64,000 bases of DNA from Sphagnum compactum (GCA_965153455.1 OZ234493.1:11646213-11710212); one strand, 5' to 3'. Shown: positions 1-12,519, numbered from the stretch's first letter. The notes: generated by a model from the letters alone, not told the origin. Numbers and translations are program-made.

Positions 1-1750
1 CAAGGTCAAATATATGGAGGTCCTATAGAACAAGGTATGGTGAACATGATTGCATAATTGGAACAATGACTTGGAAACCATTGCCATTACTCATGTGTCA
101 CCAACTCCAAGGCCATTGGTTCCAAATGGAACCCTAATTTGTTTATTAGGTGAATTTGGCAAGATTGGGCTTCATGTGCGAAGTTGCATTACTAAAACCA
201 ATGCATCTTACAATGACTTTTATTTAATAAGCTATCCAAGTTCATGAACCTTGAGGAACAAATGTGGCATTGGATCCACAAAAGGGAAAAACTAATCAAC
301 AAGGTCGCCTTTTATAATTACTCACATTAGTAGAAATTATGCCAACCTCTTCCATGCACTAATTTGACCAAATGTGTGTGGATTGGAACAAATTGCGTCC
401 TTAGCGAGGACATTATGTCTACCTTTGATGCTCATTTCAAAAGCCAAAACTTTCTTGGGAGTGACAATCACAGTTCATCAAGTTTTTTTGTTTTCTCCAA
501 CCATGATTGCAACATTAAAATTTGGATTCATTGTTGTGTTCAAATTAGTGGCCACACTTTGTGAAAGCAAGGAGAGGTTAGCATCGTTTGTAAAATTGGT
601 AGATGTTGTGTCACAAGATGAACTTGTGGACATGGGAATTGTTATGACCACTTTTGTTGCACCATTGCAAGCAACAATTGTAAGGTTACAAGAATTGCTT
701 GCTAGGTTGACAATTGATTGTGTAATGATAACACCAAATTGATCTTATTAAATAATGAACATAAGGTTTTGTGTGTTGACCACTTTATCAACTAACAAAT
801 ATTGGCCAATGCAAGTTTTGACAGACTCTAAAGTTTAACCATTGATGTTAGGGCAAAGGGGCTATAGTTTGGCTTCATGAACATAGATTTGAAACCTTGT
901 ACATTTTAAATAAAATTTTCCTTAACTAGATCGCAGAAGGTTTGAAAGATGACACACTAAACATTCAATGTGAGATTACAAGTGGATCATCCCACAAATG
1001 GATCCACCATGAGAGTCAAGGTTGTTGTGATAGATGCCATGCCATATGATGTGTTGATGGGTGGAACAATTTTATTCCCTATGGGTTACACATTAGATTT
1101 TTTGGAAGGAGATTGCTTCTTATAAGTTGGGATGGCAACTAGGAGATAGCATGGGTGCACACTTTCCAATACATTTCATTGGGAAGAAGTTTTGAGCTAA
1201 AGAACACGATGCCAAGTTTGCTTGCATGTTTTGGGATTGTGAATTTTGGTTGAGAACTCATAAAAAACAATGTTTCCTTCAAGGATCATTACCCAATGTT
1301 GGAAGAGGAACGAGGAATGGAAATGTCTCAAACAAATTTGGCATCAATCAAGAGGCACATTAGTGGGGCACTAATGCACATTTGCAACATGTAGCAAAAC
1401 ATCATGCACAACAAGATTGGCAAGAGGCCTTTGCACTATTAAATGCCAACTCTATTATTGCCTTGGCACCATCTCACTTGTCACCATTGCCTACCATTTC
1501 ATTCGTTTAACAACATCTCAAGAAGGGGATCTATGTTTTGGAGTTGAACACTAAATTACCTACAATGTTGCAAGCAAGAATTTCAATTCAAAAATACCTC
1601 TATGTGAAGAATGATGAAGTGGCTAAATATGTTTCATTATATTATGCGGCTTACCTTATTCAACATCCTAACTTACTCCCATTATCAACAATTTAAGGAT
1701 ACTTCAATTACGTGTATGCTTGTTTAATAAAATTTATTTTGATGTGTTAT
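1..1750 (+). mobile_element. Decayed retroelement-like region with an aspartic-protease-like remnant
   Basis: No intact gene. Between about 1000 and 1120, one plus-strand frame reads VVVIDAMPYDVLMGGTILFP and then a GYTLDF-type stretch before a stop. The pattern of a hydrophobic strand, then D.MPYDVLMG, then a hydrophobic stretch resembles the second half of a retropepsin-like aspartic protease from a plant LTR retroelement. The rest consists of short open frames broken by stops, with no integrase or reverse transcriptase motif that I can see. No LTRs were found at its edges. The class is inferred from this one motif, so the call is weak. Confidence 0.35.
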
Positions 1751-3063
1751 TGTAAACAAGTAGGCAACTAGATATGGTAGTGCACGACATATGATTGCAT
1801 GATCATAACACACGCCAAAAAGTCATGCCATGGCCGTGTGCTAAAGCACAATCCTGTCCAAAACATTAAAATACTACACATTGAAATCATTAATTGCATA
1901 GTGAAATTATTGTCTGGCTTGATTAGCTGCATTCACATGTGCACTTTTACATATAGAGCACCTTGACCATTGACCTAGCAAAGGGGGCTATTTAGCACCT
2001 AGTGTAAAGATATGGCACACATTCAGTGCTTGCCACTTGGAGAATGCATGACTCAACTGCATTTTGTATATCATATCTACTCTAATCAAATTGTGTTAGA
2101 TTATGTACTCATGAACCTGCCTTTGAAAAGTGACAATAACTATAGTGTTTATGCATTTGAGAAGAGGCTCTTAATCATGCCTCGAACAAATGCATACGGC
2201 ACTCTCAATTTGAACACACTAATTTAAGACACTTTCAATCCTAGGGTTTAGAGTTTAGAGTTTCACTGAAATCTACCCATAAAACATTTGAAGGTCACCC
2301 TATAACTGTGAATAACCCTCTCCTAGAAAAGAGGGATCTTATGCCTGCTCCTTCAAAGTTGGAGGGATCTTACACCTACTTAAAAATAGCCACTAAGAGG
2401 CCTCACTCAAGAAGATGAAGGTACCAATGTAGGTCCTCTTTCACCCAAGACATTCTTCACATAAGTTGTACTCATTTTGTTGGGACCCATTACTGTTCAG
2501 GTCAGAGGTTTGACATTCTACATCAAGACAATCCCCCCAGTACACATTTACCAGAATTTCTGGTAAAGCTTTAAGACGGGGGAATCAAAGGACCTTAGAG
2601 ACCAGAGCTTCCCGGAAAGAGGAATCAAGGAGCGACAAACAAGTCAGATATACCCTGCAAAAGTAACTGTATATGGCTCACACCCAAGTCTTGATTGAAT
2701 TCTGTTGGGTGATAGTTGATACCTTGCACCAAGTTTAAAAATTTGACCTGATTTATCTTGGAAGGAATTCAAGATGAAAATGTTGTCTGTTTCAAGGGAA
2801 TTAGAGCGGGGACGTCACTTAACCTACAATTTTTGTCTGCTTAAAGTGATCTGTAGGATCTTAATTACATAGGATCCTACACCCCTTTTATTAGTCTCTT
2901 TGCAGCAGTTTCCCATAGAAAGCTGCAGTGAATCAATTGTTTTTCTTGAACAAATAAGTCCATTAACTGTATCCTTTGGACACAAAATTGAGGGGGGGGG
3001 GGAGCACGATTTGCATGAATAAGACCGTTTCCAGACTTAGGTCCCGACTCCAAAGTGTTGATG
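1751..3063. other. Intergenic, 3' flank of the guanylate kinase gene
   Basis: No convincing gene. A short near-tandem motif (agagggatcttatgcctgct and a variant) occurs near 2330-2380, and there is a run of about eleven G at 2991-3001. The part just below 3064 is probably the 3' UTR of the minus-strand guanylate kinase gene. I see no clear AATAAA signal. Confidence 0.4.
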
Positions 3064-5936
3064 TTACCTTGTAAATCCGTTGGCAGCTTTTGTGCTAGAC
3101 AAATTACCTGCAACCAAAGACTCTGAGGTCAGAGGAACCAATTTGTGGTTCTGTCTCAAAGAGACAGATGGCTGCTGCATTTTATGGTTCCCGATGCCAT
3201 TAGCCCTTGAGTTTGTGACCACCCAATTCAGTCCTCTAGTAATTCCTGGAGCCCCTCCTGAAATCTTGGACAAATCAAGTACAGCTCTGCAATAGAATGA
3301 ACAACAACCGATTCAAGCTCAGTAGCAAGTTATCAGAACTATACAGAGATGTACAAATGGTGAATTAGACCACTGCTACATTTGAGGAGAGATACAAGAG
3401 GGTTGGCAAAGCCAGGAGAAGACCTTAATTCTTACATGACTACCAAAGGTGGAGGATATTCAATACTTCACAATCAGTGGAGAGTCAATCAACAGAGCAA
3501 AGGAAGAGAATGTGTACTCACACATCACCAAGAGCAATAGTGCTGGCAGAGGCTGTGACCCCTCCACAGATCAACACCTTAGACCCCATTAATGAAGCAG
3601 AATGACCAGACCTAGCTTCCTGCTCAAACCCATTTGCACTCTCACCATCTGCAACCAAGGAAGAATGATTTCAAAGCCAGCAGTGTCATAGGAGCCCAAC
3701 ATATCGGAAACAACCTTGAGACCAACAGTAAAGGACTTTGTTGGTGGCAGAATTGAAGGGTGGGAGTCTTACGATGTTCAAAATTGCCATTTGCTTTGGC
3801 ATGAGGGGGAATGCTATCGACACCTAGCAATGCCTGCAAGATTTGTAACACAAATCAAATCCAATCGTGCATGTAAAAGATTACAAACAGATTTGGCTGT
3901 ATGCTGTGAGACATCCCCAGCATACTTGTCAAAGACATCAACATGGTGGCACACCTTCAGGTTCTCATACGCTTCATCCAATTTTGCATTGATCAATATG
4001 TGGTCAAAAAGTGTAGGATCCTTAGCGCGTTCAAGCTCTGCTTTTGCATTCTGCAGTCGCTTCTGTATTTGCTCCTCAGATTCAGTGCCCCTGTGCCAAC
4101 AGCGCAGGATGGTGTAAGTGCCTTCCTGTGATCTCTGAGAACTAAAACTACGGTACTCCAAATGAAAGTACAAGAGGAGAGGAGATTGACAGAGAGAGTG
4201 CTAAAAAAAGTAATGCTGGAAACACTGAGAAAACAAAACCAGCCTGGCAGATAAGATGCATTCTGAATCACAGATCAACAACATTACCCCTATTCTTACC
4301 TTCCGCGCAGACGTTTCCTAAGCTCTGCTTCCTCTGGATATGGGGGTTTTATAAAGACAAATATTGCATCCAGGGGGCTTTTCTTCACAGACTGAGCCCC
4401 TTGCACATCGATATCCAATATACATGTCTGCAAAAACCTGATAGAGACAATGAGCAAGTTTTCTACATGGAAGGAATGCTCTGCATGCCTGCATGATTTG
4501 TCATGATAATTTGCAAAGGGCCGAGGGCTATCACAGTCAGCAAGCTGTTCGTGCCAATAATCCACCAATTTCGAAGTACCACAAAGAAGCAAGACAAAGA
4601 AAGTAACGACTTTCTGACCTTTCCAGAATTAGTGACGGCATCAACAGCTGCCCAGCTTGTTCCATACAAGTTTCCATGGACATCTGCTGACTCCAGAAAC
4701 TTTCTCTCACTGATCTCCTTTTCCATCAGATGGCGCTGTGTGAAATGATAATGCACTCCATCTTGCTCCTTCTCCCTTGGTCTTCGTGTGGTGTGACTAA
4801 CTGAGAATCCAAAACTGTCTGGAAAGTCTTTCATCAACTTGCCAATGAGTGTCCCTTTCCCCACACCTGATGGGCCACAGATGACCACTGGCCGTGGAGC
4901 CTTTCCAGTGACTCCTTTGCTCCAGGCCACCACCTCCATATTCAGCAGTTTTGATTGCAATCTTACAAAAGCAGTATTTACCTGCAGGGGGGCCAATATA
5001 AGTAAGCCTGCTTCAAAGAAAAGAGATTATCTTTCAAGTCAAATGTGAAGAAAAAAAGACTTGGCATGTGAACACAATGTGAAAAGAGAATGAAGGGCAC
5101 ATATTCTTTGTGCGAGTAGCCAGACAAGAAGGACATTACTTCAAGAAACCAGATGTCACCCTTGGCCATGCTGTCCCTGCCTCCATAAATTAGAATGCGC
5201 TCCCCACCAATCAAGACTGCAGAATGAGCACATCGAGGCGAAGGAGGAGTCCCGAACACCTTTGGCTTTGTCCTACAAAGAAAACAGTTTCCCTACAAAG
5301 GTCAGATTTTTCTGAATATATATGTCTTCATTGTTCTTCAACATACTCTTATTATATCCAGGATCAAGCAAGAGAATTTTACCTTTTATCACCAAGATGC
5401 AAAACCTTCCCCCACCCACAATTTGCTGAGGGACAAATTTCTCTGGCCTCAGAAGAAATGTGTCACTCTTCAAATCAAAACTTTGCAGTTCTCTGAGTGT
5501 AAGATCAGAAGACATGCTAAAACCCTAGACCCCAGCGCTTCTCTTCTCCACAATTTGTGAACCATAAATTTACCATCTGTGTGTCACCGTGTCCAAAATG
5601 TACACATCATTCTTTGCACTGTTGTCTTCATGCCCACCAAATACAACCTGTCATCACCAGGAATAAATAAATAAATGATCTGACAGCACCAGTATACAAC
5701 AAATCAATTTGCAAAAAAAGGGCACAAATGGGTTGACTTATATGCTCGAAAGGTGCAACCAAGGAGCTAAAAATGATCGGCATTGGTACTTAACAGCAAA
5801 AGAACTTCTATGAGTGCCATGAACATACAATTTTGTCTCCAACACAAGTTGCTGTATGCAGTGACCGTGGACTCGGACAATGTCCCTCGAAAGATTCATT
5901 ACTCCACTCCTGGTTCTCTGTGTCCAGCTCTTCACC
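3064..5936 (-). CDS. Kelch-domain guanylate kinase (5' exons not located)
   Basis: Guanylate kinase phosphorylates GMP to GDP with ATP; the plant Kelch-bearing form is cytosolic/nuclear. Nine exons on the minus strand join in phase: 5936-5829, 5647-5574, 5272-5140, 4981-4619, 4427-4300, 4090-3955, 3833-3773, 3648-3522 and 3286-3064 (1353 nt, 450 residues plus stop), all with GT-AG introns. Residues 1-105 hold Kelch repeats ([16 protein letters not shown], then [18 protein letters not shown] and ILIYGG). The kinase domain follows: P-loop GPSGVGKG at about 141-148, the GMP-binding segment [22 protein letters not shown] and [14 protein letters not shown]. The C-terminus has another Kelch-like segment ([16 protein letters not shown]) and the family-typical GGAPGITRG. 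Plant homologues are about 390 residues and start with a further Kelch blade, so one or more 5' exons are missing here. The first base of the 5936 exon is inferred from a CTAG acceptor. The final exon could be spliced again at a GCAG/GTAATT site. Confidence 0.9.
5391..5515 (-). other. Kelch-like ORF inside a guanylate kinase intron
   Basis: Within the intron between exons 5647-5574 and 5272-5140, a minus-strand frame from an ATG at 5515 reads [20 protein letters not shown] and then [12 protein letters not shown], ending at a GTAAAA donor-like site. The FDL..DTF pattern resembles the end of one Kelch blade. The phase does not fit insertion between the flanking exons without breaking the kinase frame. 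It could be a dead duplicated exon, an alternative first or cassette exon, or chance. Confidence 0.25.
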
Positions 5937-7084
5937 CTAGATCACAGAAAAACAACCAAATCTGTCATTGTCAACACAGCAGAAGATATCAGTCCATGAC
6001 ACAAATATCTGTGCTTTGGTGGCAACATCAGTTTCCTATGTTCTGGACATACAACTGACATTAATTTGATGTCAACATCAGTTTGTCCTCAATATTCCCA
6101 CTTCCTGCAATTGGCAGATGATCTTCTTCACATCAAGACAGAGACTGAATGCCAGCTACTGGTGCCTACAGTGGACACTACCCTTTGCAGGGCCTCAGTC
6201 TAATCTACACATCCCCAGAGCTGATCCCGGATCTAAAAAACACATCAGCCACTTCACATTGTGCTGCAGTGGAGGAGAACATCAGCATTCTTTTTTTCCC
6301 TTTCTACTTGACTGATGTCTTCACAGTCTAGGATCGGAATTGGAGATTCCAAATCAAAACATGCACAGAGAAAAAGTGGCAGCACGTCGCCATTTTCTGC
6401 TTCACTGGCTTAGTTTCTTGTGTCAAGGGGAAGGCAATATTGGCCGTATTGCATCCATCGGGAGCATTTATTGAGCCGAATCCGGAAAGGACCGAGTGGA
6501 TTTGCTTTCCAGGATCCCAGATCTACGAGTCGTCAATGTTTCTTTCTTTCTTTCTTTCCAAAACTTGCAGTACAAGAAAACCGCCAAGAAGAAGAAGAAG
6601 AAGAAGAAGAAGCGGAGATCGAGTAGCGATTCTTCATTTGCGCAACATAAGCAGTCTAACCTCAGACCATTAACATGCTCTTCGAAACCTAAACAACCTC
6701 GTCCCCTCGCTCACCAAACTTTCACAGACAAAACCATCACCAGAAAACAAAGAAGCCGCGGTAGTTCGGAATAGAAAAAAACAAAACAACAAACCAACAA
6801 AACTTACCATATTCTTTAAGCTCCCGGTGTACACAGGCAGAAACGAAAAAGAGTGTAAAATGCACGCAAAGATCCCCGCTCCGAAACAACAACCGCCTTA
6901 TTACATACAAACAATCACCGATCACTCTTCCTCCGAAGTCGCCCGATCTTTCCGGGCCCGCCCGCCGGGAAGGTCCCTCTCCGGCCGCGCACCTAGTGAG
7001 AAGCTGCTGTTGAATCACAGCATTTCGAACAAGAGGAAACTCCTCACAACAAGCGACTTTGGAAAACGACCAAAAACTAGGCTA
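5937..7084. other. Upstream region of the guanylate kinase gene
   Basis: This should contain the missing 5' exon(s) and promoter, but no further Kelch blade is visible on the minus strand. A minus-strand ATG at 6637 opens a serine-rich stretch (MKNRYSIS followed by a run of Ser from TTC repeats) ending near an AAG/TT junction. It is a weak candidate for an N-terminal exon or transit peptide, but TTC microsatellites give such reading by chance. A GC-rich patch lies at 6950-7000. Confidence 0.3.
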
Positions 7085-8170
7085 AAACACACACACACAC
7101 ACACACACACAATTTTTTTTAAATCCTTTCTCTCTTCCCTTCTCTCTCTCGCTTCCTCCCCTGCCTTCCGCTCTCTTCTTCTTCTTCTGCCCCTGCGCTG
7201 CTGCGCACGCACACGACAGCAAACGCCGCAAAGCTCCAAAACCAAAGGAATACCTTCCTTCCCCTTTCAGCCCAGCTTTAATCAGCAGGCTCCGACGAGA
7301 CTCGCCGTCGGTGTGAATGCGATTGGAACGGCCAACAGTGTGAACGAGGACAACACACACACACACACTTCTCTCTCTCTCTCTTTCTCTCTCTCTAATA
7401 AGACTTGACTGTTCCCGGACAGAAACATCAGTTCTGGAGTTGAATTCCATGCACCAGGAAAATGACTGACAATTGCCAACTGAATTGTGGAATCTGTCTG
7501 TTCATTCCAACCCACTAAAGCTTGCCATCTGTGTGAAAGCAATTGGAACGGCCATCTTTTCTCTTTTTCCGACAGTGTGAACGAGGAGAACACAGACACT
7601 CTAAGACTTGACTGTTCCAGGACAGAACTATCAGTTCCTGAGTTGAATCTGCTATGACTCACAATTCAGGACTGATTTGTGGAATTTAACTGTCCCTTGC
7701 AACTCCATTTAGCTCGCCATCCTGTGTGCAAGCAATTGGAACGGCGATCTTTTATTTTCCTAACAGTGTGAACAAGGAAACACACACACACACACACACA
7801 CACACTCTCTCTCTCTCTCTCTCTCTCTCTAAGACTTAACTGTTCCAGTCCAGAACCATGAGTTGCCCAGTTGAATCTGCACCGGAATATGACTGACAGA
7901 ATTGTGGAATCTTTTTGTTCTTTCCAACCCCATTTGAGATTACAAGCTGTCTGTTCAGTCCGCTTGAAAATTGAGATTCGAATGGCCATCTTTTTGGCCT
8001 TTTCCAATTATTTTAGTGTGAACGAGGAGGCGCCCACCACCCTCCAAGCCTTGAACTGTTCCAGGACAGAACCGATCATCAGTTCTGGAGCTGGAATCTG
8101 CACAAGGAATAGGACCGACAATAATTGCCCGCCCGACACTGAAATTGTGGAATCTGTTTCTGTCCCAAAA
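7085..8170. repeat. Tandem repeat of ~190-240 bp units with (CA)n/(CT)n tracts
   Basis: Four diverged units carry the anchor gcRattggaacggcc (or a variant) at about 7319, 7539, 7732 and 7975. Each is followed by a cagtgtgaacgagga block, in three units by a (CA)n and/or (CT)n tract or its remnant, then by actgttccaggacagaac and gttctggagttgaatctg-like blocks. A further (CA)n tract at 7087-7111 may be the remains of another unit. The open frames here (CVCV, SLSL and RERE strings) are simple-sequence artefacts. The block lies just upstream of the guanylate kinase gene. Confidence 0.8.
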
Positions 8171-8739
8171 CCCTAGAATCGACATACTAAAGGAAAGGAA
8201 AGAGCACGGTAAATTATAAGACCTGCACTTGGCATAGCCTAGGGTACTCCACGTGGCATTTCTGCACTCGTCCACCTTGGGTAGGTAGTTAGAGTAGGAT
8301 GTAGGTAGTAAAGGTGGTTAATTACTGTAGGTAACTTAGTCTGATAATTTTACACTCCCCTAAGGTTCAACTCACTCAGTGATTTTAATTTTTTTAAGGG
8401 CCGACATACTACCCTATTCTGAAAAGGGAATATTCGGCCCTAAATTCCCTCTTTTTTTTTTCCCCCAAAAGCCAATCGCCAAATTGCGACAGAAAACTGG
8501 TTTGGATAAGAGGGAAGGGGGGGAGGTTTTTGCCATATTTATGTCTATTGGCTACATATTTAAGAGTTCTCTGGAAAATAGTCGCCAGTTAAGTTGATAT
8601 GTGCCTAGGGATGCTCGCCACTTTAGCTCCATCAGGGTATTGGAAAAAAGCCAAAAAACACTGAAGTCTCAGTGGTACTTAAATTGTACTTACTATTTTC
8701 AGTTATTGGGTACTAGAGAGCACCTGATGAAGTTCTTTA
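8171..8739. other. Intergenic, no gene seen
   Basis: Non-coding, with short tagg/gtagg-rich sequence at 8280-8340 and T- and G-runs around 8450-8525. No recognisable element. Confidence 0.4.
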
Positions 8740-9052
8740 TTGGCCTTATTGTGTTTAGATTCATTATAGAGTATAGTAGCTTAAGGGATTTTTATAGGCC
8801 CCTAGGTAATAATAATAATAATAGGTCTATTTATTTTATATGAGGATTTTTGAAAGATGATATTTTGGCTTGTGTTGAAACTTGAAATTATTAGTTATTG
8901 AGTTATAATACCTTGAAGGATTTTGGTTTCTTTTAGAGGATTTTTTGGAAGATTATTATATTTTTGCATGGTGAAATATTTGAGTTTCCATAATTCTTCT
9001 TCTTTTGCCTTAACATACTTTTTAATGTAAATGGCAAGGCCACAGTGTGACA
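8740..9052 (+). repeat. Dispersed ~320-bp repeat, copy 1
   Basis: Shares long near-identical blocks with 11618-11937, 21167-21475 and, inverted, 45030-45266, for example attcattatagagtatagta, ggcccctaggtaataat and gatgatattttggcttgtgt. The right end reads ggcaaggccacagtgtgaca. Its left end is shortened compared with copies 2 and 3, and it carries a small (AAT)n expansion. Confidence 0.85.
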
Positions 9053-10470
9053 CACCCCTTGTTAGTGTTGCCTCAACTTAGTAGCCCAAGTATGAACTTT
9101 GTTGCCTGACAAATTTCTCCTTGAAAAACCAGTTTTTGTAATTTAGTTTAATTTCAATGACAAAAACTACTCAAAATTCAAGATATATCTCTTGCACCTA
9201 AAGTCTAAAATTTACAAAATCACTTTCGTATAATCTGACTCATTCCAGAGTTTCCAACAATACCAAGAGTTCACCCCCAATTTCTTGTAAAAACCGGTTG
9301 TTTTTGCGACAATTTACATAGAGGCACCTTTACCTAGCATAATCCTTTGACAATTTAATTAGTAATTTAATTAAAGCTTGTGGACTTTTAAAAATATCTA
9401 TGTAAAGCCTATCGGCATTTTTTCTTCAAAAAATTTGTGATACCCACAAGGTACCCACTAGCCAACAAATGTTTTTTATAAAAAATCACTCGATTTTTGC
9501 ATCATGTAAAGTCCCACTGCATAGGCTTTCCCCTATGTTAAAATTTTAGTTTCTATTTTTCGATCATAAATTATGAATATTTAATAATTTTTGCATCAAA
9601 GGTTTAAACATTACCAAAACAACCCCTAATGCATCCCTAGTCATTGAGGCCGTTCTAACAATACGAGGAGCGAGATAAGGGGGCGGGGGGGGGGACGTGA
9701 GGTTTGGGAGATCTCAAGGTGAGAAACAAATAAAACAAACAAACCATCTTCCTTGAATAAATAGATTGCCTTTGTAATTTTGATTATTATATGAAGATAT
9801 CATGACAAAATTCATCCATAACTGTTCACTTTTCATTCATTGTGTAAATTGTATGTTAACCAATTATTCTATGCTTGTCATTATTATATTATAAGCACGG
9901 AGTCATTGTACCTAGCATTGTGGTTGTTATTGTCCTGTGGAATCTCTATTGCAATAGAACATGGTTTCATGATGTGTTGAGCACAACTTGGCTCCCTTGG
10001 CATCTTTATGGTTCAACATAAACAACTTTTTCAAATTTGGCCTTTGTATTTGAAAGCACCTCCCATCGAGAATTTCACTTTAAATTTAAGGGACCTTACA
10101 CACAAAAACCAAAGATCCCATATTATGGATGGGTTCTTTCACTTTAGGGACCTTTCACTTTTGTAAGGTCCCTCAAATTTGAAAAGTTCTTTATGTAAGA
10201 TAATGAACAAGCTAGCTTTTCGGCTCTACTTGGATTCGTGGGCACAGCCTCTCAGCTCTTGCTCTTGGCTGGGCCTTTGAATCCCGGATGGGCCTCAAAC
10301 TTGTTCCTTACCCTACTATATAGATAGGAACAACAATAGTGGGCCGTGATAGAACCCAAAGTGATGAGACAACAATCAATCAATCATAGGACTAGTTTCT
10401 TCCCATTTCCCAAAAGAACTAAAAAGCAATGAAGAGTTTAGTTGCTGAAGAAGAAAGTGATGGGTACTTA
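9053..10470. other. AT-rich intergenic, no gene seen
   Basis: No coding signal on either strand. A G-rich run (gggggcggggggggg) sits near 9680. Nothing else is recognisable. Confidence 0.4.
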
Positions 10471-12519
10471 GAGCATCTCCACCAATGCTCTTACTATCGA
10501 GAGATCCCTTTTTCAACTCTAAAGGTGGAACATGCCCGGGACCCCTACATTGACATTTTTGTGCATGTTACATGTTTCTAACAAGAGCATCCACAATTTT
10601 CTCAAGCTTTTATTATCATTCTTTTGAGCTGAGAGGTTTTATTATTTGTAAAGGGTTACCTATATGGCACAATTTTCACATGTATACATGGTTATGTATG
10701 AGGACCTTATGTGTGCTCCTCTACTTGTACGGTTCTTGGACAAGGGGAGAATTTTAGGAAGGTGATTTTTCTAGTCTATCGATCTCTACCATTGATCCAA
10801 ATGATCTCAGCTACTCAAAAAAATAATAATAATAAGTAAAATAAGAAAAGACTCTCAAAAGTCTTTCCACAAGGGGAGGTTTTTCTTGAGGGAGTTTTGT
10901 CAATGTGAGAAATCAAAGTTTGAAAATTGAAGGTGCAGCTCCTCAAGGAACGGAGACTACTTTGCACAAGTCATGGTTTTACTTTGCTCACTCATGTTTC
11001 AGAGTTATCTCATGAGTTGCCATGATCTACCACCTACCCAACTATTTGAGTGGTCGGCCACCCAAATGTTCGTACCCTCCTACCTTGGCAGCCTTGACAC
11101 TAATTACATTATTTTCAGAAATTTTGAAATTGAAATTAATATCAATTTTTTATTAATTTTTTCGTGAAGAAAATTATTGAGATCCTCAAGAATATTCTAT
11201 TTGTTGAAATGAAAATTTACAAAATTAATTATTATTTGACAGACATGTGTCAAGGTATTATCACATGTGAAATGATAGATTGGAATATAGTCAAGAGTAG
11301 TGATAGACTCTTCAAGTGTGGTTGTGGAACTATTCCCACTAGAATATTGGACAACCCACAAGACTCACAAAAACTGTTCATACTGGGAATAACGTGGTGA
11401 AGAGAAAGTTGCTCATGTTTGCCAACGTTCTTGCTTGCCACCTCAAGTGCCACGTGGCTTTGATTCCACTCTAGCTAGGTTGTGAAAAGGTGCAAAGACA
11501 TGAAAGTGCCCTCTTGTCATTTGACCACAATAATAAGGTTGGAATAGTGGGTGGATTGCATTCCAAGGTTAGGCAACCCTAAACATCTTTTCATTAGGCA
11601 TCTATGATGACAGAATTTGTTGGCCTTGCCTACAAAGGAAAGGATATTCTTTGTAAAGGATATTGTGTATAGATTCATTATAGAGTATAGTAGTAGCTTA
11701 AGGGATTTTCATAGGCCCCTAGGTAATAATAGGTCTATTTTTATATGACAGATGATATTTTGGCTTGTGTTGAAACTTGAGATTAGTTACAGAGTTATAA
11801 TATCTTGAAGCATTTTGGTTTCTTTTAGAGGATTTTTTGAAGGTTTTGTTTTTGCATGGTGAAGTATTTAAGTTTCCATAATTCTTCTTTTACCGTAAGA
11901 TACTTTTTAATGTAAATGGCAAGGCCACAGTGTGACAATTCAACCCCTTGTTGAAGAAAACAAAGTTCCCACTGTAATTTGTCCTCCACCTGTGATCACA
12001 ATCCCCTCATAGTTTTGGAGGTCAAACATTGACCAAAATGCAAAGTTGTGAAAACTGTAAGTTAAATTATGACTGGTTACAGGGTTGATGATATCTCTCA
12101 TTTTTTTAATGGGAAAACTTATATTTCTAACGTTCTCAAGAAATTTGCCAAGAGGAGCTCCACTCGTGTTCAGTATGCGGCCTTGCATTGAAAATCTTGG
12201 ATGAGGTGCAGTGGTCAAATCCAATGGGTTATTGGCACAAAGACTGTTGTGACCCCGAAAAACTGCAGCACAACTCCAGAGCCCGCCCTGGAGGAATCAC
12301 TCGGAAAAGTCTAATAAACGCAGTACCAAACCGTATTTAGTGACTGCTCCCTGTTTCCAATTGGGTAAATAGTTTGATTGGTCCAGGTGGGTTGCGATTA
12401 GTAGTCTTCCCGCCTATTTGCGGTCTCAGTTTTATGGGTGAGGTTGGAAAAAAGTACTCAAACTCGGATGTGGGAAATCTTTTTGGAAGGTCACATACTG
12501 AGCACTGTTGGAGATGCTC
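10471..12519. mobile_element. 2.05-kb non-autonomous DNA transposon, PIF/Harbinger-like
   Basis: Terminal inverted repeats: left GAGCATCTCCACCAATGCTC (10471-10490); right end 12500-12519, whose reverse complement is GAGCATCTCCAACAGTGCTC (18 of 20 match). A TTA trinucleotide flanks both ends directly (10468-10470 and 12520-12522), the target duplication expected for PIF/Harbinger and Tourist elements. Each terminus is also partly self-complementary. No transposase is visible, so it would have to be mobilised in trans. A ~320-bp dispersed repeat (11618-11937) lies inside, so the undisturbed element was about 1.7 kb if that copy arrived later. Confidence 0.75.
11618..11937 (+). repeat. Dispersed ~320-bp repeat, copy 2 (nested)
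   Basis: Starts TGTTGGCCTTGCCTACA and ends GGCAAGGCCACAGTGTGACA. The GGCCTTGCC/GGCAAGGCC ends are inverted, suggesting a MITE, while TG...CA also fits a very short LTR. ATT is present on both sides, but this is too short to count as proof of a target duplication. It lies inside the 10471-12519 element. Confidence 0.85.

Noticed and set aside
6827-7662. Open frames of 76-193 residues on both strands (VCVCVC, SLSLSFSLS, RERERERE strings)
   Set aside because: They are translations of (CA)n/(CT)n tracts in the tandem array; overlapping frames on both strands and no domains.
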